Below are positions 27,094 to 36,885 of a stretch of 64,000 nt of DNA, one piece after another. A program made the translations under genes and the position numbers. The notes below the pieces were generated by a model. That model did no database searches and was not told where the DNA came from. It saw only the letters and a program-made list of their open reading frames with translations. How positions within the stretch are numbered: position 1 is the stretch's first letter; each line of letters opens with the position of its first letter. The stretch is from Pseudomonas sp. LP_7_YM (lineage in GTDB: Bacteria; Pseudomonadota; Gammaproteobacteria; Pseudomonadales; Pseudomonadaceae): contig NZ_SOCT01000010.1 of assembly GCF_004364435.1 (NCBI RefSeq), forward strand, positions 62,001 through 126,000, written 5' to 3'.

Positions 27094-28716
27094 GCCGATT
27101 CTGTTGAAAAAGTAGCTCTCCTGCTTGACCTGAGGCAAAATCTGCTCATCGGCCAGCGGGAGAGTACGCAGCATGATGGGACAGTTATCGAGTGGGCAGG
27201 ATCGGCTGTTTTACTCGTTCAACCTTGAAGACCACATCCCAACAAATCACCTGCTGCGCAGCATTGATCGGTGTCTCGATCTGAGCGACCTGCGCCACTA
27301 TCTCGCCGATTTCTATAGCCCGATTGGGCGTCCTTCGATTGATCCTGAGTTGATGATCCGCATGCTGGTCGTGGGCTATTGCTATGGCATTCGCTCCGAA
27401 CGGCGCTTGTGTGAAGAGGCCCATTTGAACTTGGCGTATCGCTGGTTCTGCCGGTTAAGCCTTGAGGATGAAGTTCCCAATCACTCGACGTTTTCCAAGA
27501 ATCGACACGGCCGTTTCCGGGACAGCGATCTGTTTCGCTGGCTGTTTAATGAAGTGTTACGTCGCTGCATGGACGCGGGTCTGGTCAAGGGCGAAGGCTT
27601 TGCCGTGGACGCCAGCATTATCAAGGCGCACGCGAGTCGGCAGCGTGGCGTGCCTGGCGATGAAGAGATCAACTGGCGCGACCCGTCTCTGAGCACTCGT
27701 GCTGTCCGTGAGTACCTCGAAGCACTCGATGAAGAGGCGCTGACTGAAGCACTTCCCAAGCGCTTATCGCTGACTGATCCCCTATCCCCTATCCCGTTGG
27801 ACGGCGGCCCCGGGTGGCCCAGCGTTTTTCGCCTACTCCACGAACTACCTGATTGATGTCGAGCATGGCGTGATCATGGACGTAGAGCCGACACCAGCTC
27901 ATCGAACCGCCGAGGTCGAGAGCACCAAGACCATGATTGATCGAGTCGAAGAGTTGTTCGACATCAAACCGGATCGCTTAATCGGCGATACCGCTTACGG
28001 CACAGCACCGATGTTGGCCTGGATGGTGGAAGAGAAAGATATCGAGCCGCATGTGCCGGTGTGGGATAAAACCGAGCGTAAGGGCGACAGTTTTTCGATC
28101 AGCGACTTCCACTGGAATAAAGACGCTGAGGAGTATCGCTGTCCTGCTGGCAAGGCATTACGTAGCGAATGGCGAGCTTTCAAGAACCTGCGCTCACACG
28201 TGACGAAAGCCAACACCATCAACTTCCGATCCAGCCAAACCGACTGCGCGACATGTCCGATGAAAGCCAAGTGCTGCCCGAACACTGCGGTTCGTAAGAT
28301 CGCCCGCAGTGTTCATGAAGCGGCTCGCGATGTGGCTCGGCAAATCGCGAAGACGCCGGAATATGTGCGCTCTCGTCACGAACGTAAGAAGGTAGAAATG
28401 TTATTTGCCCACCTCAAGCGCATCTTGAAACTGGATCGCTTGCGACTACGAGGGATGAGTGGCGCTACCGATGAATTTACGTTAGCGGCTGCGGTACAGA
28501 ACCTGCGCCGACTGGCCAAACTCAGCTCTCACGGGCCGCCAACCACAGGATAGGTGCGCCCGAAATCAGCAAAAAACCTCAAATTAACCCACTGACAAAG
28601 CAGCAACGGTCAACGAAGTACCGAAAAACCACTTAACAGTGGTGAATAGGTTCTTTGATGAGGCCAAGCTCAGCGTCACGTTTCCTGAAAAATCGACTTT
28701 TTCAACAGAATCGGTC
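27094..28716 (+). mobile_element. IS1182-family insertion sequence, near full length
   Basis: The terminal inverted repeats are CCGATTCTGTTGAAAAAGT near 27095-27113 and its complement near 28696-28714. Between them lies a single transposase gene interrupted by a 7-base duplication. The right end falls only about 15 bases beyond the stop of the arginase-family gene. I could not see a clear target-site duplication. A second, shorter and inverted copy lies at 20.6-21.3 kb. Confidence 0.88.
27173..28553 (+). pseudogene. IS1182-family transposase, frameshifted by a 7-base tandem duplication
   Basis: The N-terminal half (27173-27780) holds the DUF772-type region (PELMIRMLVVGYCYGIRSER) and the first catalytic Asp region (GFAVDASIIKAH). 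The C-terminal half (27796-28553) holds DRLIGDTAYGT, a Cys-rich TDCATCPMKAKCCP motif and RSRHERKKVEMLFAHLKRIL. The two halves are in different frames. CTATCCC occurs twice in tandem at 27782-27795, and deleting one copy gives the uninterrupted reading TDPLSRWTAAPGGPAFFAYS. The lesion therefore looks recent, with no other damage visible. Confidence 0.9.
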
Positions 28717-28728
28717 GAAAGTAGCCAT

Positions 28729-29634
28729 TTAGTCCGGGAGCGGCAGCCGCGCCATCATCCCAATGAGGGTGGCGGCAAAGCGACCGTCGGGGTCCAGGTC
28801 AGGGTCGAATACCGTGACGGTCATCCCCCGGCAACGAGAATCAGCCACGAATGGGCTCATGATGCTCACCAGGTCGTCAATTGGAATCCCCGGAGAGCCC
28901 GGGCAATCGACGGCCGGCATAACTGCCTGATCCAAAACATCAACGTCCAGATGTATCCAGAAACCCTGATCAGGCACTTTGTCGAGCGTAGTACGAATGC
29001 GTTCAATGACTGCCGCCGGACCTATCATCACAGCCTCGAAGACATCGATCCGGGTGATAGCGGTGCTGTTTATGTCGGGCCAGGCGAAGTCATCATCGCG
29101 GTTTTCGCGTTCGCCCAATTGAATGACATCAGCCTCAGCAACCAGCGGACCGGCGATGTCTGGCCATTCAGTCGCGAGCGAGTCGCCACGACCGGTCGCC
29201 ATTGCCAGGTCCATGCCCGCTACAGCCCCCAGGCTTTGCTCCGGGTCGTAGTTATCTGGGTGGCGGAAGTCGCTGTGCCCATCGATATGAATGAGCGAAA
29301 GCGGGCCTGCGTCACGCGCGCCTGCGAGTGCCCCCAAAAGAATTGAGCAATCCCCTCCAATAACGAGCGCAAAGTCACCGTTCCGGGATGCGCCACGCAC
29401 CAGGTCCGCAAGGGCCAGATTGAATTCGCGCATGGCATAACCGTTACGCAACCGTGTGCCTGCTTGCGCCTGTGTTGAATAAACGAGGCGCGGCAATTCT
29501 TTGAATGTATGAGGCCCAGTCATCTGGAGCAGCCCGGCAGTGATCAGCGCAGCAGGAGCCCTCCATGTACCAGGCTCATGGTTTGGCCGCAGAGGGCTTA
29601 GCCCGAGGTTGGAGGGCGCTGCGATTACGAGCAT
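28729..29634 (-). CDS. Arginase/agmatinase family (ureohydrolase) protein
   Basis: A 301-residue ureohydrolase. The manganese-binding motifs are present in order: GGDCSIL (about residues 93-99, where most relatives have GGDHS), HIDGHSDFR (about 115-123) and HLDVDVLDQ (about 223-231). Members hydrolyse guanidino compounds such as arginine, agmatine, guanidinobutyrate or formiminoglutamate. The His-to-Cys change in the first motif is unusual for a metal ligand and makes the exact reaction uncertain. It stands alone, transcribed toward the IS1182 element, whose end lies just past its stop. Confidence 0.82.
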   Translation of the reverse strand: MLVIAAPSNLGLSPLRPNHEPGTWRAPAALITAGLLQMTGPHTFKELPRLVYSTQAQAGTRLRNGYAMREFNLALADLVRGASRNGDFALVIGGDCSILLGALAGARDAGPLSLIHIDGHSDFRHPDNYDPEQSLGAVAGMDLAMATGRGDSLATEWPDIAGPLVAEADVIQLGERENRDDDFAWPDINSTAITRIDVFEAVMIGPAAVIERIRTTLDKVPDQGFWIHLDVDVLDQAVMPAVDCPGSPGIPIDDLVSIMSPFVADSRCRGMTVTVFDPDLDPDGRFAATLIGMMARLPLPD

Positions 29635-29932
29635 GGTGTTGAGGTCAGCATTTGGTATTTTCCAACATGTTGTCCGGGGCGTGAGGCGAAGGGTTGTTAG
29701 CGTAGCACTCCCTATTCGTAGAGATTGGGGCTTGGTCTCAGCATCCTCATGGGCTTACCCCGGAAGCTGGCCGGGTTGTCTCGCAAGTACGCCTGCCTGT
29801 GGATATCGGCGGCTTTCCAATCCGCTGGATTCTACGATAAACAAATTCCCAACCATCGATTACTCATGGACTATAGGCGCCAATTGGCGGCCTCTTCGTG
29901 AGGCCAGCGCTCTCAGTTGCAGGAGCCCGTGA
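29635..29932 (+). other. Intergenic region between divergent arginase-like and helicase genes
   Basis: About 300 bases that must hold both promoters. I see no operator, repeat or small gene. Bases GCAGGAG around 29920 form a plausible ribosome site for the downstream gene. Confidence 0.35.
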
Positions 29933-32900
29933 ATGAACATCAAGATTGAGGCGCTGATCGCCCGCAAAATCGGTTTCGCCTCTCACCAGAATGCCGTTCC
30001 ACTCGTACGTGAGTTGAGCCTCTGGAACCAGGAACAAACAAACTTTGAAAGCCTGCTCCTGACGTTGAGCACCGACCCGGATTTCGTCGAAAGCCGAACC
30101 TGGCATATTGACCGCCTCAACGCCGGTGATCGTCTCAGCATCTCTGAACGCGACATCAAGCTTAATGCCGGTTACCTGTCTGGACTGACTGAAAGCTTGA
30201 ACGCCGATGTCGTAATGCGCTTGTCCCAGGGTGACAATCTGCTCATCGAGCAGCGGTTTCCGACCGAATTGCTCGCTCGCACCGAATGGGGCGGTTTGAG
30301 TGCCATGCCGGAGTTGCTGGCTGCTTTCTGCATGCCCAACGATCCGGCAGTGGATCGGGTACTCAAAGCGGCTTCTCAAGTCTTGCAACGTGCAGGAAAG
30401 AAGGACGGCATTGATGGATATGAGAGCAAATCGCGCACACGCACTTGGGAGCTTGCCTCCGCCATATGGTCTGGGGTGTGCAGCTTTCAGTTGAGCTATG
30501 CGTTACCACCAGCAAGTTTTGAGCAACAGGGTCAGAAAGTCAGACCTCCTGGTCTGGTTCTGGAAAATGGGGTGGCGACCTGTCTGGACACTGCATTGTT
30601 GTTCGCGGCAGCTCTGGAACAGGCTGGGTTGAATGCCTTGCTCATCATGACCAAGGGGCACGCGTTCGCAGGCGTTTGGTTGCAGCCTCAAGAATTTGCC
30701 CAGTTGCTGACCGATGAAGCGTCAGCAGTACGCAAGCGTCTCGATTTGAAGGAGATGGTGGTTTTCGAGACTACCCTCGCTACACAAGCGCCTGCGCCCA
30801 GCTTCTCTCAAGCGGTCGCAGCGGCTGAGCGGCAACTCGATGACGAGCAGTTCCTCATGGCCATCGATCTGCACCGTGCCCGGATGCAGAAGATTCGCCC
30901 TATGACATTAGCATCCGCAGTGAACGCATCTGATGGGAGTGATTACTCACCGCCGACCGCTGAAGGTTTGGAGGAAGCTCCGGTACTCCCAGGTTTCGAT
31001 GTCGAAATCAATGAAGGCAACAAAGGTCCTGCCGACAAACTCACCCTGTGGCAACGCAAACTCCTCGATCTGACAACTCGCAACCGTCTCCTGCACCTCC
31101 CCGATAGTGCTAAAGGCGTGCGTCTTCTTTGCCCGGACCCCGCCGCTCTTGAAGATTTACTTTCCAGTGGCGGGCGTATTCGCGTGGTCCCGGTACCTGA
31201 CCTGAAAAGCAGTGGCCGTGATATGGCTCTGTACGAGCAGCAAAATAATGAAAGCCTGGTCGACGAAGTCGCTCGTCAGGCACTCGCTCGGGGCGAGGTG
31301 CTCGCCAGCCTTGAGAAGGTCAAGCTTGAAGCAACACTGGTTGATCTGTTCCGCAAGGCGCGTAGCGATCAGGAGGAGGGTGGGGCAAACACCCTGTTCT
31401 TGGCCATCGGCTTTCTCAAGTGGAAGAAAAGCGCAGAAGATCCCAAAACCTACTCCGCCCCACTGATTTTGCTGCCGGTCAAACTCGAACGCAAAAGTGC
31501 CCTGTCTGGCGTGACGCTTAGCCTGCTGGACGAGGAGCCGCGCTTCAACCTGACGTTGCTTGAACTGCTGCGTCATGATTTTGAATTGATGATTCCAGGC
31601 CTCGATGGCGAATTACCAAGTGATGAAAGCGGTATCGATGTGACCGGCATCTGGAACATGGTGCGGCGAGCGGTACGCGACGTGCCAGGATTCGAGGTAA
31701 GCACAGAACTGGTTTTGGGCACCTTCTCGTTTGCCAAATATTTGATGTGGAAAGATCTGAATGCCAATGCGGCGCAGTTGATGCAAAGCCCTTTGGTCAA
31801 GCATCTGTTAGCGCCAAGCGAAACAGGTAATGGCTTCTCCGGCTCGGACGAATTTCCTAGACCTGAGCAGTTGGACTCATCAGTAACGCCTGCTCAGCTT
31901 TTTGCACCATTGCCGGCAGACTCCTCGCAGCTATCAGCCGTCGTGGCATCTGCCAGCACGCATAGTTTTGTAATGGATGGACCTCCCGGAACCGGTAAGT
32001 CGCAGACCATTGCCAACATGATTGCCCACAATCTGGCGCTCGGGCGTCGCGTACTATTCGTGGCAGAAAAACGTGCGGCACTCGACGTTGTTTATCGTCG
32101 CCTGGCAGAGAAGGGGCTGGGCGAGTTCTGCCTGGAGCTGCATTCAAGTAAGGCGTCGAAAGTTGAAGTGCTCAAGCAGTTGGATCGCGCCTGGGATGTT
32201 AGCGACGCGTTGAGCGCCGAAGAATGGGAGCGTGAAGCCACTCGATTGCAGACGCTGCGCTCGCGACTCAACCAGTTGGTCGAAGTCCTGCATCGCCGCA
32301 GGGGGAATGGTCTTTCCCTGCACCAGTCGATAGGTCGTGTCGTTCGTGACCATGGCTCTCAGACACCCAGATTGGCTTGGCCGCCTGGCACGGAACACAA
32401 TGCAGTCGAGTACGGCCAAATGCTTGACCTTGCACGTCGTCTTGGCCTCAATGGTGCCACCGCACGCGATTTGTCTGGCAAGTTCGGCGCTCTGGCGCAG
32501 ACCCAATGGTCGAACGCCTGGCAGGCGCAGATCGCCAGCGCCTCGCGCGAATTGCCTGAGGCGCTGGATGCACTGAATGGCGCAGGCGAAAGGCTGGTTG
32601 TCCTGACGCACCTGCCGTTGCCGATAGCTGAAGTGATACAGGTCCAGCAGCTGAGCGATTTGGCAGCCCTGATTGCGCAATCCTATGGACAGAACCTTTC
32701 ATTCGCTTTTGCCCCCGATGCTATCGCGCGTATGGAGTCAGCCCGACGTGCTTGTCAATTGATCGAGGGCTATCGGGAGCTTGAGCAAAGCCTTTCACTG
32801 GATTACGCCGATCAGGCGTGCCGTCGCATTCCGGTCGAGCAGATGCGCAGCGAGTGGCGAGAGGCAGAAGGCAAGTTCTGGTTCCTGGCGACATCCGCCA

Positions 32901-35764
32901 AGAAAAAGGTGGCGAAGAAATTGGCCGCTTTAGGGGGCGCATCGGGCCTTCCAGACATGCTGGGCGACCTCGCTGTTTTCGAGCGCCTGAGTTCGCAGCT
33001 ACTGGCGCTGGACGCGTTGTCGAGTGACATGCAGTCGATCCCAGGCTGGCAAGGGCTGGCCAGCGACACCTCCCAAATACTGCGCGCCGTTATATTGGCC
33101 GAGAATCTGCGTGGGCTACTGAGTGCGCTGGCGGAATCGCCCGACCACTTGGTGTCATTGCGCGGCACAGTTGCGCGTTTGGTCATTGATGCGAACGACA
33201 TGCTGGCGCCGGGCGGGCACATTGGTGCTGCGTTAACGACGCTGCAACAGGCCTTGTCCCGCTATGCCGACCAAGCCCGGCGGTTTGCTGGGCTGGCCGC
33301 GACAAGCACCAACGCCCACCTGAGCGTTGCCGCATTGCGGGCTACGTCACTTTCCATTCAGCAGCAAGAAGAGCAGCTCAAGGCCTGGTGCGATTGGTGC
33401 CGGGTGCGCGAACAAGCTACCGAGGTTGGTCTGGGCAGTCTGGCGCAGGCATTGGAAGCAGGGAGTCTATTGCCAACCGCCTGTGAGGAAGCTTTTGTCA
33501 CTGCTTATGCACACTGGTTTGCGACCCAAGGCATCGACAGCGAACCGCTTCTGAGAAACTTCGTCGCTGCCGAACACATGAGTGATATAGGCGCTTTCGT
33601 CCGCCTGGACGACGAACTGGCGAAACTGACGGTGCGTTATATCCGGGCGAAACTCTGCGGTCTGGTTCCTTCGAAGAATGACATCCCCAAGAGCAGCGGT
33701 TTCGCCATCCTCAAGCATGAATTGCAGAAGTCTCGTCGACACAAACCAGTGCGGCAGTTGGCCATTGAGATGGGCGATGCATTGAATCGCCTGGCTCCGT
33801 GCATGCTCATGAGTCCTCTGTCGATTGCGCAGTTCCTGCCTGCCGATCAGCCTCCATTCGATCTGGTCATTTTCGACGAGGCCTCGCAGATTGCTCCGTG
33901 GGATGCAATCGGTTCGATAGCCCGGGGCAATCAGGTGGTTATCGCTGGCGACCCGCGTCAGATGCCACCCACGAACTTCTTCAGCCGTGGTCCGAATGCT
34001 GGAGACGACGATACAGCAGAAGACATGGAGAGCATTCTGGACGAATGCCTGGGCGCCGGGGTGCCGAGCCACAGTCTGAGCTGGCACTACCGTAGTCGCC
34101 ATGAAAGCCTGATTGCGTTCTCCAATCACCGTTACTACGACAGCAACCTGATTACTTTTCCTGCGGCAGAGACCCGTGCAAGCGCGGTCGAGTGGCGCAG
34201 GGTCGAAGGTGTTTATGCAAAAGGAAAAGGGCGCTACAACCAAGCCGAAGCTGAGGCCATTGTCAGCGAAACCGTGAAGCGTCTTACTGATCCTGCCTTC
34301 GTAGCGGCTGGGCATTCAATCGGGATCATCACGCTTAATTCTGATCAGCAAAAGCTGATTAACGATCTGCTGGACACGGCCCGAAAGCAATACCCCCAGA
34401 TTGAGCCGTTCTTCCAGGACACCCAGACTGAACCTGTGGTCGTCAAGAACCTGGAAACGGTCCAGGGCGATGAGCGCGACCTGATAATGCTCGGCATAGG
34501 CTATGGCCCAACCGAGGCGGGCGCGCCGGTCATGTCCATGAACTTTGGCCCTCTCAACAAAGACGGTGGGTGGCGCAGGCTTAACGTCGCGATCACCCGG
34601 TCAAGACGAGAGATGTTGGTATTCACATCGTTCGACCCGTCGATGATCGACCTCAACCGAACCAACGCTCGCGCCGTTCGCGACCTGAAGCACTTCATAG
34701 AGTTTGCTCAACGTGGTCCAAGGGCTTTGGCTGAGGCGATACAAGGATCTGTAGGTGGTTATGACTCGCCCTTCGAAGAAGCCGTCGCCCAAGCGCTGCG
34801 GCGTCTCGGTTGGCAGGTGGTGCCGCAGATCGGCGTGTCGCGCTTCCGTATCGATCTGGGGATTGTTCACCCTGATCGTCCGGGTGACTACCTGGCCGGC
34901 GTTGAATGCGATGGTGCTACCTACCATAGCGCCGCCACCGCTCGGGATCGCGACAAAGTACGAGGCGCTATTCTCAAGGGCTTAGGCTGGAACCTGGTCC
35001 GCCTCTGGTCCACGGAGTGGTGGGTCAACAAGGAAGGCGCTCTGCAGAAACTGCACGCAGCTCTGAACGATCTTCTGGCTCAATCCCGATTGGAGGCGGT
35101 TCCTGTCCAGACTGATGAACAGGGAGCAGTACCAGTGGTTATTGACTTCGCGGTTCAGGCTGAGATGAGTGAAATCCTCAGTGAATCGCTGCCTGCTTCA
35201 GTGGTCGAGCTGCCAGCAGAGATCGCAGAGGTTCGGATAGCGCGCTCTTACGGCGACCAAACCGCTGCAGCACGGCAGGGTGAATACCGGATCACCGATT
35301 TTTCACCTCTCGCCCCGTTGATCCGGGCCGAGCAATTTCATATGCCCGAGTACACGCCAGTGCTGTGTCAGATCATCGAAGAAGTACTGCGCCAAGAGGC
35401 GCCGATTCTCGATGCACTCTTGGTCCAGCGCGTCGCGCGGGCACACGGTTTCCAACGATCAGGTCGGCTCATTCGGGATAGGGTGATGGAGTTAGCCGAA
35501 CAGCATCATCACGTTAAGCAGGCGGATTTTGAAGAGGTATTCATCTGGCATGCCGAAGACGATGTAAAGGCGTGGTCGACGTACCGTGTTCCGGCTTCGG
35601 CCAGTGATATGCGTTCTATCGAAGAGATTGCGCCGGAGGAGCTGCGTATTGCTGCGAGTATTACTGATGCGGCTGACCGTGCTTTGGAGGTCGCTAGGCT
35701 GCTCGGCGTTAAACGACTTACCGGTGCTGCTCGTCAGCGTATCGAGGGGATTCTGCGTGTCTAA
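29933..35764 (+). CDS. Giant DUF4011 helicase with PD-(D/E)xK nuclease and DUF3320, probable phage defence
   Basis: A 1943-residue multidomain protein. The order is: a transglutaminase-like region (Cys217 in ATCLDTALLF, His243 in TKGHAFAGVW); the DUF4011 motif LWQRKLLDLTTRNRLLHL from about residue 372; a superfamily 1 helicase with Walker A GPPGTGKSQT near 683; a long helical insert; and Walker B IFDEAS (Asp1315-Glu1316) followed by DPRQMPP. Next come a UvrD/Upf1-type motif VAITRSRREM, a Vsr/DUF559-like nuclease (Asp1641 in RIDLGI, Glu1658 and Asp1660 in GVECDG) and C-terminal DUF3320. This architecture matches single-gene anti-phage helicase-nucleases such as the Hhe type, as I recall them. 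It is intact, monocistronic and placed among mobile-element debris, as is usual for defence genes. Antiviral activity is inferred. Confidence 0.88.
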   Translation: MNIKIEALIARKIGFASHQNAVPLVRELSLWNQEQTNFESLLLTLSTDPDFVESRTWHIDRLNAGDRLSISERDIKLNAGYLSGLTESLNADVVMRLSQGDNLLIEQRFPTELLARTEWGGLSAMPELLAAFCMPNDPAVDRVLKAASQVLQRAGKKDGIDGYESKSRTRTWELASAIWSGVCSFQLSYALPPASFEQQGQKVRPPGLVLENGVATCLDTALLFAAALEQAGLNALLIMTKGHAFAGVWLQPQEFAQLLTDEASAVRKRLDLKEMVVFETTLATQAPAPSFSQAVAAAERQLDDEQFLMAIDLHRARMQKIRPMTLASAVNASDGSDYSPPTAEGLEEAPVLPGFDVEINEGNKGPADKLTLWQRKLLDLTTRNRLLHLPDSAKGVRLLCPDPAALEDLLSSGGRIRVVPVPDLKSSGRDMALYEQQNNESLVDEVARQALARGEVLASLEKVKLEATLVDLFRKARSDQEEGGANTLFLAIGFLKWKKSAEDPKTYSAPLILLPVKLERKSALSGVTLSLLDEEPRFNLTLLELLRHDFELMIPGLDGELPSDESGIDVTGIWNMVRRAVRDVPGFEVSTELVLGTFSFAKYLMWKDLNANAAQLMQSPLVKHLLAPSETGNGFSGSDEFPRPEQLDSSVTPAQLFAPLPADSSQLSAVVASASTHSFVMDGPPGTGKSQTIANMIAHNLALGRRVLFVAEKRAALDVVYRRLAEKGLGEFCLELHSSKASKVEVLKQLDRAWDVSDALSAEEWEREATRLQTLRSRLNQLVEVLHRRRGNGLSLHQSIGRVVRDHGSQTPRLAWPPGTEHNAVEYGQMLDLARRLGLNGATARDLSGKFGALAQTQWSNAWQAQIASASRELPEALDALNGAGERLVVLTHLPLPIAEVIQVQQLSDLAALIAQSYGQNLSFAFAPDAIARMESARRACQLIEGYRELEQSLSLDYADQACRRIPVEQMRSEWREAEGKFWFLATSAKKKVAKKLAALGGASGLPDMLGDLAVFERLSSQLLALDALSSDMQSIPGWQGLASDTSQILRAVILAENLRGLLSALAESPDHLVSLRGTVARLVIDANDMLAPGGHIGAALTTLQQALSRYADQARRFAGLAATSTNAHLSVAALRATSLSIQQQEEQLKAWCDWCRVREQATEVGLGSLAQALEAGSLLPTACEEAFVTAYAHWFATQGIDSEPLLRNFVAAEHMSDIGAFVRLDDELAKLTVRYIRAKLCGLVPSKNDIPKSSGFAILKHELQKSRRHKPVRQLAIEMGDALNRLAPCMLMSPLSIAQFLPADQPPFDLVIFDEASQIAPWDAIGSIARGNQVVIAGDPRQMPPTNFFSRGPNAGDDDTAEDMESILDECLGAGVPSHSLSWHYRSRHESLIAFSNHRYYDSNLITFPAAETRASAVEWRRVEGVYAKGKGRYNQAEAEAIVSETVKRLTDPAFVAAGHSIGIITLNSDQQKLINDLLDTARKQYPQIEPFFQDTQTEPVVVKNLETVQGDERDLIMLGIGYGPTEAGAPVMSMNFGPLNKDGGWRRLNVAITRSRREMLVFTSFDPSMIDLNRTNARAVRDLKHFIEFAQRGPRALAEAIQGSVGGYDSPFEEAVAQALRRLGWQVVPQIGVSRFRIDLGIVHPDRPGDYLAGVECDGATYHSAATARDRDKVRGAILKGLGWNLVRLWSTEWWVNKEGALQKLHAALNDLLAQSRLEAVPVQTDEQGAVPVVIDFAVQAEMSEILSESLPASVVELPAEIAEVRIARSYGDQTAAARQGEYRITDFSPLAPLIRAEQFHMPEYTPVLCQIIEEVLRQEAPILDALLVQRVARAHGFQRSGRLIRDRVMELAEQHHHVKQADFEEVFIWHAEDDVKAWSTYRVPASASDMRSIEEIAPEELRIAASITDAADRALEVARLLGVKRLTGAARQRIEGILRV

Positions 35765-35977
35765 GGTGTCTGCATCGTAGAAAAGACATGCATGGTTGGG
35801 GGAGAATTTTCCTCAACACGCTCGTAACAATGCCTCGTTGATAAATACGAAGCCCGCTGAATTCAGCGACCTCTTATGCCTGATTGCATTCAAGTGCTGG
35901 AAGCCACTACAGCTCCCAGCGCTTGCCTCTATAAAAGCGCCGTCCAGCGGCGCCATGAACCCCTACAAAGACCCAAG

Positions 35978-36862
35978 TCAGCGACGCCACACCCTCCCGT
36001 CGTTACCCACCACCCAAGGCGCTTGGTCCGCAACGATATGCACCCCGCCAACCCAACGTTCTGCTGGCGCGTGATCGAGCCAGTGGGCTTGTCCTCGCAG
36101 AATTTGCTCGCCCAATGGAGTGATTCGAACAGCACGTTTCTGCCATTGGTTTGCTGGCTGTTCGTACACCAACGGATGCGGCGCATGAATCAGCGGTTGC
36201 AGCAGTGCGTTGAACATCAAATCCCCCAAATAGGGAAGCGGTTCGTAGCTCGTCATCAGGTGATCGAAGACTTTGCCGGAGGGCAGCTCGCCATGCTCGG
36301 CGAGGATGCGCAGTGTCAGGCGCTGAGTCAGGCTCAGACCATCCATCGCGCCGGGAAGCTCTTGCAATTGCCGCGTCAGAGCAGGTCCTAACAGCGGCAG
36401 TACGGGATGCTGCTGTGCGGCGAGCCTGGCCCAGGCACTTGGGTCTGCTGCGGTGTAGGCGGCCCATGCTTCACGTGCCAGTGCCAGCACGTTCTCGCCG
36501 AGCGGACGGCGTTTTGGCCAGAGCCAGGCGAGCAGGTCCGGGGCCAGTTGCCCTATACCTACAAATCGCTCCACGCCGGGCACTTGGTTGATCTCGATCA
36601 GTTCTAGTCTGCGCGGCAACGCGGGCAGGCTTGCCAATAGCCGCACCAGAAACAATTGATCGTAGGCGTCTGCCTCGCACCACAGCACCAGTTCGCTATC
36701 AGTATTCAGCCGCGCTAATGCGTCACGTTGCCCGGCCTGGCGCTGTTGGATATCTCGGGAGGGCAACCCGAATACCTGTTCTGCGAAAGCTGCCCGCACC
36801 GACCAGTACTCATCGTCAGGTAGAGCGGGGACCGGGCCCATGACCATCGGATCATCGAACAT
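35978..36862 (-). CDS. DUF1835 domain protein, 3' part of a frameshifted gene
   Basis: A 294-codon frame from ATG 36862 that begins in the middle of the DUF1835 domain (FDDPMVMGPVPALPDDEYW). The preceding DUF1835 residues (HWRCGNDIEHSLRIAGFSG) are encoded in the same frame upstream of this ATG. That stretch is open back to 36988 but has no ATG, GTG or TTG. The domain therefore continues into the upstream frame at 36886-37218 through a frameshift near 36940-36965. DUF1835 proteins have no function I know. The C-terminal half contains helices of DUF3658-like character. Confidence 0.65.
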   Translation of the reverse strand: MFDDPMVMGPVPALPDDEYWSVRAAFAEQVFGLPSRDIQQRQAGQRDALARLNTDSELVLWCEADAYDQLFLVRLLASLPALPRRLELIEINQVPGVERFVGIGQLAPDLLAWLWPKRRPLGENVLALAREAWAAYTAADPSAWARLAAQQHPVLPLLGPALTRQLQELPGAMDGLSLTQRLTLRILAEHGELPSGKVFDHLMTSYEPLPYLGDLMFNALLQPLIHAPHPLVYEQPANQWQKRAVRITPLGEQILRGQAHWLDHAPAERWVGGVHIVADQAPWVVGNDGRVWRR

Positions 36863-36885
36863 GTGAAACGAGCCTGAGAAGCCGG

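Noticed and set aside
33467..34315. 282-codon minus-strand frame opposite the helicase-nuclease
   Set aside because: Covers the Walker B and helicase motif region of an intact gene on the other strand; no domain seen.
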